From: Planctomycetota bacterium | GTDB lineage: Bacteria; Planctomycetota; UBA1135; GCA-002686595 | Direction: 5' to 3' | NCBI GenBank assembly: GCA_029259595.1 | Contig: JAJDEW010000004.1 | Location: forward strand, 124,001-188,000 | DNA length: 64,000 bases | Shown: in pieces, positions 24,412-30,793 of the stretch | Position numbering within the stretch: the stretch's first letter is position 1 | Layout of the letters: the number at the start of each line of letters is the position of its first letter | The notes under the pieces: generated by a model | What the model was told of the DNA's origin: nothing | What the model saw: the letters and a program-made list of their open reading frames with translations, nothing else | Database searches by the model: none | Translations under genes and position numbers: made by a program

Positions 24412-24417
24412 ATCCTA
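24412..24417 (-). promoter_or_regulatory. -10-like hexamer TAGGAT
   Basis: TAGGAT on the minus strand lies 39 nt before the ATG of paralogue A, after the stop of the large metalloprotease gene on the same strand. Confidence 0.35.
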
Positions 24418-24479
24418 ACAGCCCGATCCGTAAATCTTCCGGCGCTCTGCCAGAGACCGCTGACCCCCGGGAGAGTCGG

Positions 24480-26930
24480 CTACGGGAAGATCTCGACCAG
24501 GAAGTCCGAGAGCTTCAAGCGGGCGTCCTTGACGAGTATTCCCACAAACCGGATGGCTGGAAGGGGCTCGGGCAGCTCCGTCCGGACGGGCTCCCGTTCG
24601 GGGTCTTCGCCGAAGCGCAGGGTGAGCGTGCCGTCCGGCTGGAGTCGAACGGCCAGGAGCGGTGGTTCGTTCTCACCGAGCGGGGGATTCACACGCCAGG
24701 TGCGCTTCGTGCGGTAGGACGGAGCACCGGACGCGTCGCGCTCGCAGGCGACGAGGGCGAGCTCGTCCCGCGAGAGGCCGACGGCCCACCAGGTGCCCTG
24801 GGGCGTGCCCGAGACGACGACGCCGAGGAAGCTCGAGCGCCAGACGTCGCCCTCCGCCTGCACGAGCGCGCGGACCTCCGCGTCCCCTTCGATCGGGACG
24901 TCGAGCGCCAGTCGCGCGGACATGCGCGCCGAGATCGCGAGCATGACTTCGCCGCGTTCGGCTTCGAACTCGGCCACGTCGTCGTCCTCGGAGAGGTTCT
25001 GCCATGCGCCAGCCCCGACCTGGACGATTCGGCTGGGGACGAGCCCGTGCGCGACCGTTTCCCGGCGAAGCTCGTCGGCGCGCGGCAGGAGCACCTCGGT
25101 ATCGTCGAAGAGCCGACCCGCCTCGAGGGCGAACGTGAAGGCGCGCAAGAGGTAGGGACGCTCGAGTGCCGCGTAGTCGTCCGCGAGCCGTCGCGCCTTG
25201 GTGCGCAGGAGGCGCTCCTTCAGGCGCAAGGTCCGCAGCGGTGAGCTCTGTCCGTCGAGCTCGGAGAGACGTGCCTCCAGCGCCGCGCGACGGTCCTCAG
25301 CGAGCTCGAACGAGCCCTCTTCGACGAGGGCCAGCGCTGCCTCGATGAAGAAGGCGGCCGTACCGTCGCGGGCGAGCCGCTGGAGCAGCTCGGCCTGCAG
25401 GAGAAGGATCTCTCCGTCCGGCGTGACGGCGCCGTTGCGCAGCGAGTCGGCGTGTTGGAGCGCGCGTTCGAGGAACTCGGCCTCCGTCACCGTTCCGGCG
25501 TCGGCCCCGTCGCGGACGCGATTGGCCGCTTCGAGATAGCGCGTGAGCTTCGCGCGGCGCAGACGTTCGATGTCGCGCCCTTGATGGAGCGGAAAGACCT
25601 CGCTGCGGATCCACTCCGACCAAGCGGCGCGAAAGGCGTCGAAGTCCTCGAAGCCGCCCGGATTGCCGGGGGCGAGGAAGATCTCCTCGAAGACCTCGTA
25701 GGGCTCGCCCCCGCGCGTCGTGATGCGCTGCGTGTAGGCGTCGTAGTACGGGCGCCACACGTAGGCGAGCGTCTCGGGATCCTCGTACTGCAGGAAGTAG
25801 TACACGAGCCCCCAACCGAACGGGTAGTACTCGCCCGCGTACGATCCCGGCTCGTCGTAGGAGATCACGTCGAAGACGTCGGGACCGTTGCCGCGCGTCA
25901 ACATCCCCGTGAGCGACAGGAGCCGATTGCGTGCGGCATCCGGCCAGAGCACGCGCCCGTCTTCCATCGCGCGCGCACCCTCGAAAAAGCTCGCCGTGCC
26001 CTCGTTCAGCCAGGAGGGGGGGGAAGCTCCCTTCGACAGCATCGTCATGAACTGGTGGCTGGCCTCGTGGAAGAGCGTCTCCAGCATCGGCTCGAGGGAC
26101 CCTTGGTCGGAGCGCGTGTCGTAGGCGTGAACGACCCATTCGCCCGGGGACCACCAGCCGCCCACGCTGCGCGAAGGATCGGTCCAGTGTTTCATCATCG
26201 CGGCGTGCGACGGGTGGATGTGGAGCGTCGCCTTGCGGCCCGAGGCGCGGCGTCCGTCGCCCTCGAAGTAGACCTGGACGTAGCTCTCGAAGATGTCGTC
26301 CATCGTGTCGGCGAGGCGCTCGGCCACGTCGCGTTCGAGGTGGCACGCGAGCTCGTAGCGCTTCGATTCGAGTTCGAGGAGCGGCAGCGTGCCCTCCGCC
26401 GTCTGCGTTCCGCCCAGGTCGACTTCACGCGTGGCACTCGCGAGGCGTGCGGCGAGCTTTTCGAGCTCGCGCCGTTCCTTGCCCGTCGCATGCGGCGTCA
26501 CGCGCGCGAGCAAGCCGCCGGCACGCTCGCCCTGCTCGTCCTTCTCGAGCCGCTTCGCGAGGTCCAGCCAGGTCTTCGTGACCTCCTTGAAGAAGGCGTC
26601 TCGACGGCGCGCGAGCGGGTCGCGCTTGGCGAGGTCGTTCGTCAGCGCCCGGTAGGAACGCGAGCCGTCGTCGTCGGCCTCCCGCAGGAGCGTGCGCGCC
26701 CGTTCGGCGTGGAAGGCGCTCTCGTCCAGACGATCCAGCCCGGCCAGGGCTTCGGCGTACAGCTCGTGCTCCTCGGGACTGCCCTCGTTGCGCTGCAGCC
26801 AGTGGACGAGCAGTTCGGCGGCCTCGGCGTGTCGCTTCCTGGCGACGAGGGCGCCCGCTTCCTTGGAGACGTCACCGGTCGCGGAGCCGGCGGTCGCCCA
26901 GCAGGCGAGTGAGACGAGGAGGAGCTTCAC
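24480..26930 (-). CDS. Secreted gluzincin-type metalloprotease (DUF1570-like)
   Basis: An 816-residue secreted protein. After a signal peptide (KLLLVSLACWATAGSATG) comes an all-helical TPR-like region (about 20-165), then a protease domain with LFHEASHQFM (His288, Glu289, His292) and WLNEGTASFFEG (Glu310), the HExxH plus downstream Glu zinc site of gluzincins as in DUF1570-type proteins. PFGWGLVYYFLQYEDPE and the C-terminal half (about 420-816) form an extra helical and beta region with no recognised motif. It may cleave extracellular or envelope proteins. The first ORF codon is a TTG at 26936; the GTG at 26930 gives a cleaner signal peptide. Paralogous acidic secreted genes flank it on the same strand. 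Confidence 0.8.
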   Translation of the reverse strand: MKLLLVSLACWATAGSATGDVSKEAGALVARKRHAEAAELLVHWLQRNEGSPEEHELYAEALAGLDRLDESAFHAERARTLLREADDDGSRSYRALTNDLAKRDPLARRRDAFFKEVTKTWLDLAKRLEKDEQGERAGGLLARVTPHATGKERRELEKLAARLASATREVDLGGTQTAEGTLPLLELESKRYELACHLERDVAERLADTMDDIFESYVQVYFEGDGRRASGRKATLHIHPSHAAMMKHWTDPSRSVGGWWSPGEWVVHAYDTRSDQGSLEPMLETLFHEASHQFMTMLSKGASPPSWLNEGTASFFEGARAMEDGRVLWPDAARNRLLSLTGMLTRGNGPDVFDVISYDEPGSYAGEYYPFGWGLVYYFLQYEDPETLAYVWRPYYDAYTQRITTRGGEPYEVFEEIFLAPGNPGGFEDFDAFRAAWSEWIRSEVFPLHQGRDIERLRRAKLTRYLEAANRVRDGADAGTVTEAEFLERALQHADSLRNGAVTPDGEILLLQAELLQRLARDGTAAFFIEAALALVEEGSFELAEDRRAALEARLSELDGQSSPLRTLRLKERLLRTKARRLADDYAALERPYLLRAFTFALEAGRLFDDTEVLLPRADELRRETVAHGLVPSRIVQVGAGAWQNLSEDDDVAEFEAERGEVMLAISARMSARLALDVPIEGDAEVRALVQAEGDVWRSSFLGVVVSGTPQGTWWAVGLSRDELALVACERDASGAPSYRTKRTWRVNPPLGENEPPLLAVRLQPDGTLTLRFGEDPEREPVRTELPEPLPAIRFVGILVKDARLKLSDFLVEIFP

Positions 26931-27084
26931 GGGCAAAGCCGACGGACCGTTCCTGCCTGGCAGCCGGCGCCAGGCGCGCGTCCCTGTGGCCAGGCCGACC
27001 TCACGGCAGCCCGAGCCCTTCTGGGCCGGGCGTCCGAGCCGGGTCGAGGAACGGTCCGTTGCGGTTCTCAGCGCGGGACCGGGA

Positions 27085-28158
27085 TCAACCGTCCAGGGTC
27101 GTCGAGATCTCGACCGTCATCTCGCCACCCATGGTGAGCGAGTTCTCGATCGCCATGTCCTGACCGCCGCCCGACATGCTCATGCTCGTATCCATGATCT
27201 CCTCGTGGGTTCCGCTCAAGAGCAACGAGTGCAGCAGGCCGGCTTCGAGGTTCCAGCGCAGCTCACCCTCGCCGTCGAAGGTGAACTCCATGTCGAAGGA
27301 CTCGATCTCCATGCTCATCTCGCCCATGGGGCTGTCCATGCCTTCGATCGACTCCTTCATCAGCTCGGACAGGTCCTTCGAAGACGACACGTCGACCGTC
27401 AGTGCGATGACCGCGACCTTCACGCCGTTGTCGTCCTCGATGCCGCGGAATTCGGCCGTGACCTCGCCGTCGAGGTCGCCCAGGAACTTGTCCGGCGAGG
27501 GGTTGTTCTGTTGGCCGCCCATCATGCCGCTCGCTTCGCCCAGGTCTTCCGGTTCGATCTTGATCGAGCCGCCGGGGGCAAAGACGTGGATGAAGACCTG
27601 GGGATCCACTTCCCAGGTGTCGCCCTCGGCGACCTCCTTGTTCGGCAGAATGCCGCGCAGGTCCATGTCCTCCGCCAGGCCTTCGAGCAGGTCTTCGTCA
27701 CCGTCGGAGTCGTCACCGAAGGCAAGCGTGTACTCGCCTTCGTCGGCGTCCCAGGTGAAGACCACCTTGAGGCCTTCGAGCTCGCTCGCGCCGGAGATCT
27801 CGTTGTTCATCTCGCCCATCATCGCGTTGGAGACGGACGACGACGTGTTCGACTCCAGCGTGTCGAACGTGCGGGAGAGCTTGGTGGGACGCCCGTCTGC
27901 GACCGCTCCGACTTCGTCGGTGACGACGATGCGGGTCCTGGTCTCGTTCGACATCTCCATCTCCATCATGCTGGCGTCCATCTCGTTGCCGTTGACGATG
28001 GTGCTCATCTCTTCGAGGTCGGCGTTCTGCGTCGTCTCGAAGGTGCGCGTGACGGAAGAGCCCGCGGCGGGGTGATAGGAGAGCTCCTGGCCGCGGGAGG
28101 AAAAGGCCAGGAGGGCGGGAACGGTCAGGGTGGTCCAGAGGATGGATTGTCTTCTCAT
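27085..28158 (-). CDS. Acidic secreted protein, paralogue B
   Basis: 357 residues with a signal peptide (MRRQSILWTTLTVPALLAFSSRG). It aligns with paralogue A block by block: SSVTRTFETTQNADLEEM, ADGRPTKLSRTFDTL, LKVVFTWDADEGEYTLAFGD, DEDLLEGLAEDMDLRGILP, VAEGDTWEV and GEGELRWNLEAGLLHSLLL. It is unusually rich in Met (MMEMEMSNE, SMSMSGGGQDM) as well as Asp/Glu. Function unknown; the Met-rich patches might bind copper or be surface-exposed linkers. Together with paralogue A it flanks the large metalloprotease gene. Confidence 0.73.
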   Translation of the reverse strand: MRRQSILWTTLTVPALLAFSSRGQELSYHPAAGSSVTRTFETTQNADLEEMSTIVNGNEMDASMMEMEMSNETRTRIVVTDEVGAVADGRPTKLSRTFDTLESNTSSSVSNAMMGEMNNEISGASELEGLKVVFTWDADEGEYTLAFGDDSDGDEDLLEGLAEDMDLRGILPNKEVAEGDTWEVDPQVFIHVFAPGGSIKIEPEDLGEASGMMGGQQNNPSPDKFLGDLDGEVTAEFRGIEDDNGVKVAVIALTVDVSSSKDLSELMKESIEGMDSPMGEMSMEIESFDMEFTFDGEGELRWNLEAGLLHSLLLSGTHEEIMDTSMSMSGGGQDMAIENSLTMGGEMTVEISTTLDG

Positions 28159-28306
28159 GGCGATCGTGAGGCGCGGGGCGCTGCTCGTTGTCTGCGGGGA
28201 TGCGGCCTCTCGTGGTGCGGCCGGTCTGGTTTCGAGGCCCTCGGGCGAAGGGGCGTCGTGGCGGGCGGGGAACGTGCGGAGCCCGGAACGATCGCACGAG
28301 CCCCGC

Positions 28307-28312
28307 ATTATA
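28307..28312 (-). promoter_or_regulatory. Consensus -10 TATAAT for paralogue B
   Basis: A perfect TATAAT on the minus strand in very GC-rich surroundings. The implied leader to the ATG at 28158 is about 140 nt. A matching -35 box is not evident. Confidence 0.4.
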
Positions 28313-28429
28313 GGCTCGGCCGCGCAGGATCCGAGGGGCAGCCCCCGCTTCGTTCGGACTCGCGCGCATTTCGGGAACGACGACCTGATTCGCCCCGAAT
28401 TCCGGTCCGAGGGCCGCCGGCCGCGCGGA

Positions 28430-28435
28430 TAGAAT
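28430..28435 (+). promoter_or_regulatory. -10-like hexamer TAGAAT for the selenoprotein operon
   Basis: TAGAAT lies about 190 nt before the ATG at 28627 and is the best -10 candidate for the plus-strand operon. No clear -35 box was found. Confidence 0.3.
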
Positions 28436-28559
28436 CCCGCGCGCCCGGTTGTAGGCTGCCGGGCGGCTGGGCCACGGGTCGCGTTCCGCGGGCTTTTCGG
28501 CGTAAGAGGGCGGTAACGGAGAGGGCTCCGTGGCCCTGGCGCGCGGGGAGGCCACACGC

Positions 28560-28599
28560 TCGACCGGGGTCTTTTCGAGAAAGCCGGCGACCCCCTCGA
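28560..28599 (+). promoter_or_regulatory. Leader stem-loop before the selenoprotein gene
   Basis: TCGA (28560-28563) and GGGGTC (28566-28571) pair with GACCCC (28589-28594) and TCGA (28596-28599), leaving a small internal loop, to give a 10-bp stem that ends 14 nt before the AGGAGA ribosome site (28614-28619). Its role is unknown; it could tune translation of the mRNA. Confidence 0.35.
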
Positions 28600-28626
28600 A
28601 CCCCCCTCGAACCAGGAGAGACCACG

Positions 28627-28845
28627 ATGAAGTTCCGCGTCGAATACTGCGTCCAATGAAACTACGAGCCCCAGGCGACCGGTCTGGTCGCCGAGCTCCG
28701 CACGGTGTTTCCCGAAGCCGAGTTCGAGTTGGTGAAGTCCAAGGGCGGAGCCTTCGAGATCAGCCTCGACGGCAAGCAGCTCTTCTCGAAGCTCGCGCTC
28801 GAGCGCTTCCCCGCCTACCAGGAGATTCCCCAGCTCGTGGGCTGA
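28627..28845 (+). CDS. SelW-like selenoprotein with in-frame UGA (Sec)
   Basis: A 72-residue protein with an in-frame TGA at 28657-28659 read as selenocysteine. The start is MKFRVEYCVQ, then Sec11 and NYEPQATGLVAELRTVFPE; the middle has ELVKSKGGAFEISLDGKQLF and the end RFPAYQEIPQLVG. This is the SelW/Rdx thioredoxin-like family: a Cys8-x-x-Sec11 redox motif, a GGxFE strand and a SKxxxxRFP tail, at normal length. The sequence after the TGA stays in frame and keeps all family blocks, which would not be expected of a real stop or pseudogene. A bacterial SECIS hairpin begins 14 nt after the UGA. An AGGAGA ribosome site lies 7 nt before the ATG. Probable role: thiol/selenol redox. The next gene starts 13 nt downstream. 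Confidence 0.9.
28657..28698 (+). promoter_or_regulatory. Sec UGA codon and bacterial SECIS element
   Basis: After the TGA (28657-28659), GGCGACC (28674-28680) pairs perfectly with GGTCGCC (28686-28692) around a GGTCT loop (28681-28685); GAGC (28666-28669) and GCTC (28695-28698) add a lower stem. The loop starts 22 nt after the UGA, within the range for bacterial SECIS elements, and GGUCU is also found in the apical loop of the E. coli fdhF SECIS bound by SelB. Confidence 0.88.
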
Positions 28846-28858
28846 GCGTGGTCTGCCG

Positions 28859-29614
28859 ATGACGCCTCCCGCGCGCGATGAGTCCAGGTCCGATGGCGCG
28901 AGCGAGCTCCCGAGCTGGCTTTGGCTCTGGATGCCGCTCGGCTTGGCGCTCGTGCCCTATGTCGCCCATGCGGTGAGCGAGCCCTTCTACGAGGCGCGCA
29001 TCCGGACCGAGCTGGGCCTGATCGAGAGCGCGACGGCGTTGTTTCTCGCCGTTTGCGTCGTGGCGAGCGTGGGCGTGTTCCGGCGAGCGCGCAGCCTGCC
29101 GGCAGCCTGGCTGCGACCCGCGATCGGCCTGTACGCGCTCGGCGCCTTCTACTTCCTGGGCGAAGAGGTGAGTTGGGGCCAACATTGGTTCGGCTGGGCA
29201 ACGCCCGAGGCCCTCGCCGCGCGCAACGAACAAGGGGAGACGAACCTCCACAACATCGGTGGCTGGACGGAAGCGGTCCTGGACCAGGGACCGCGCGGAC
29301 TCCTGACGGCGGCTGCGCTCGTGGGTGGCGTTCTCATGCCGCTCTTCCTGCATGCGCGGCGGCGTACGTGGTCCGAAGCGCGCGACGCGAAGGCCTGGAT
29401 CGTGCCGACCCGGGTCGTTCTGCCCAGCGCGGTCCTGGCGCTGGTCTCCAGCCTTCCGAAGAAGATCGCCAAGCTCTCGGGCGGCGAGGTTCCTCACCTC
29501 CTGGACATCCAGGGCGGGGAGAGCAAGGAACTCTTTCTCGCCGCCTTCTTGATGCTCTTCGCGCTGTCCGTGCGCGTGCGCCTCGGTCGCTCGAGCCGCG
29601 AGCCAATCGCATGA
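28859..29614 (+). CDS. Polytopic membrane protein of unknown function
   Basis: 251 residues with about six hydrophobic helices. Conserved-looking polar stretches are LGEEVSWGQHWFGWATPE (about 100-117) and NEQGETNLHNIGG (122-134), plus SGGEVPHLLDIQGGESKELF near the C-terminus. The EExSWGQ...QxExNLHN pair recurs in a family of uncharacterised bacterial membrane proteins, suggesting a functional polar site in the membrane, but I know no assigned role. It lies 13 nt after the SelW-like gene, and its stop overlaps the next start (ATGA), so all three genes are probably co-transcribed. Confidence 0.75.
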   Translation: MTPPARDESRSDGASELPSWLWLWMPLGLALVPYVAHAVSEPFYEARIRTELGLIESATALFLAVCVVASVGVFRRARSLPAAWLRPAIGLYALGAFYFLGEEVSWGQHWFGWATPEALAARNEQGETNLHNIGGWTEAVLDQGPRGLLTAAALVGGVLMPLFLHARRRTWSEARDAKAWIVPTRVVLPSAVLALVSSLPKKIAKLSGGEVPHLLDIQGGESKELFLAAFLMLFALSVRVRLGRSSREPIA

Positions 29615-30780
29615 AGGGCAAGGACAAGCGGCTGGCGGAGTTGCGCGACGCGATCCCCGAGATCACGCCAGGTGAAGCCCGTGCGCTGCTCGCGGCCGGG
29701 CAGGCCAGCCTGGTGGACGTGCGCGAACCGGACGAGGTGGCCCAGGGCAGTCCTGCCGGTGCCGAGCGCATCGTGCGCGGCTTTCTCGAGCTGCGGATCG
29801 AGGACCGCGTGACCGACAAGGAGCGTCCGCTCCTGCTGCTCTGCGCGGGCGGTGTGCGCTCGTTGTTCGCGGCCGAGAACGTCCGTCGTCTGGGCTACGG
29901 AGACGTGCGCTCGGTCGCCGGCGGATTCCAGCGCTGGAAGGCCGAGGGCCTGCCGGTCGAGGTCCCGAAGATGCTCACGGCGCCCGAGCGCGAGCGCTAC
30001 GCCCGACACATCTTGATGCCGGAGGTGGGCGAAGCGGGCCAGCTCGCCCTGGGGCGGAGCCGTGTCCTCTTGATCGGCGCGGGCGGGCTCGGGTCTCCGG
30101 CGGCCTTGTACCTCGCGGCCGCCGGCGTCGGTCACATCGGCATCATCGACGACGACGTCGTCGACCGCTCGAACCTCCAGCGTCAAGTCCTGCACACGGA
30201 CGCTTCGGTCTCGCAGCCCAAGGTCGAATCCGCCGCGCGCACGTTGCACGGCATCAACCCGCTCGTCGAGGTGCGCGGCATCCAGCAGCGCCTCGATTCG
30301 TCGAACGTCGAGGAGGTCTTCGCGGGCTACGACGTCGTGCTCGACGGCTCGGACAACTTCCCGACGCGCTATCTGGTGAACGATGCCTGCGTGAAGCTCG
30401 AGCTACCGAACGTGCACGGCTCGGTCTTTCGCTTCGAAGGGCAGGCCTCGGTGTTCTGGCCCACCTACCCCGGGCGGCGCGGACCGTGCTACCGCTGCCT
30501 GTACCCCGAACCGCCGCCGCCCGCGATGGCTCCCTCGTGCGCCGAGGCCGGCGTCCTCGGCGTGCTGCCGGGTATCGTGGGGCTGCTCGAGGCGATCGAG
30601 GTCGTGAAGATCCTCCTGGGGATCGGCGATCCGCTGGTCGGACGTCTCCTGCACTACGACGCGCTCGCGCAGCGTTTCGACGAGTTCCGCCTCGACCCCG
30701 ACCCCGACTGCGCCTACTGCGCCCCCGGCCGCCCGTTCCCGGGCTACGTCGATTACCAGGGTTTCTGCGCGGGCCCCTGA
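29611..30780 (+). CDS. Rhodanese-E1 fusion (MoeB/ThiF-type sulfur carrier adenylyltransferase)
   Basis: 389 residues. Residues 15-117 form a rhodanese domain with active-site Cys78 in LLLLCAGGVRS. Residues 120-389 form an E1-like enzyme: MPEVGEAGQLALGRSRVLLIGAGGLGSPAALYL (ATP loop at 156-162), IIDDDVVDRSNLQRQVLH, DGSDNFPTRYLVND, the zinc cysteines in CYRCLYP and CAYC, and CAEAGVLGVLPGIVGLLEAIEVVKIL. Such proteins adenylate the C-terminus of a ubiquitin-like sulfur carrier (MoaD, ThiS or CysO) and load sulfur from the rhodanese. In MoeZ/Uba4 the rhodanese is C-terminal; here it is N-terminal. No carrier-protein gene is in the window. The ATG overlaps the membrane protein stop. Confidence 0.93.
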   Translation: MKGKDKRLAELRDAIPEITPGEARALLAAGQASLVDVREPDEVAQGSPAGAERIVRGFLELRIEDRVTDKERPLLLLCAGGVRSLFAAENVRRLGYGDVRSVAGGFQRWKAEGLPVEVPKMLTAPERERYARHILMPEVGEAGQLALGRSRVLLIGAGGLGSPAALYLAAAGVGHIGIIDDDVVDRSNLQRQVLHTDASVSQPKVESAARTLHGINPLVEVRGIQQRLDSSNVEEVFAGYDVVLDGSDNFPTRYLVNDACVKLELPNVHGSVFRFEGQASVFWPTYPGRRGPCYRCLYPEPPPPAMAPSCAEAGVLGVLPGIVGLLEAIEVVKILLGIGDPLVGRLLHYDALAQRFDEFRLDPDPDCAYCAPGRPFPGYVDYQGFCAGP

Positions 30781-30793
30781 CGCTGCTCCGCGT

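Larger units (their letters stand above)
28159..28626. other. 468-bp divergent intergenic region
   Basis: No coding sequence or RNA gene was recognised. On the minus strand it has a perfect TATAAT (28307-28312), about 150 nt before paralogue B. On the plus strand it has TAGAAT (28430-28435), about 190 nt before the selenoprotein start, and a stem-loop near the 3' end. A tRNA-Sec was looked for and not found. Confidence 0.6.

Noticed and set aside
28440-28600. Possible tRNA-Sec near the selenoprotein gene
   Set aside because: The region has hairpins and a TTCGA-like stretch but no UCA anticodon loop or matching acceptor stem.
28657-28659. TGA as a true stop or a pseudogene mutation in the SelW-like gene
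   Set aside because: The downstream frame keeps every family block to the natural stop, the codon is at the family's Sec/Cys position, and a SECIS hairpin follows.
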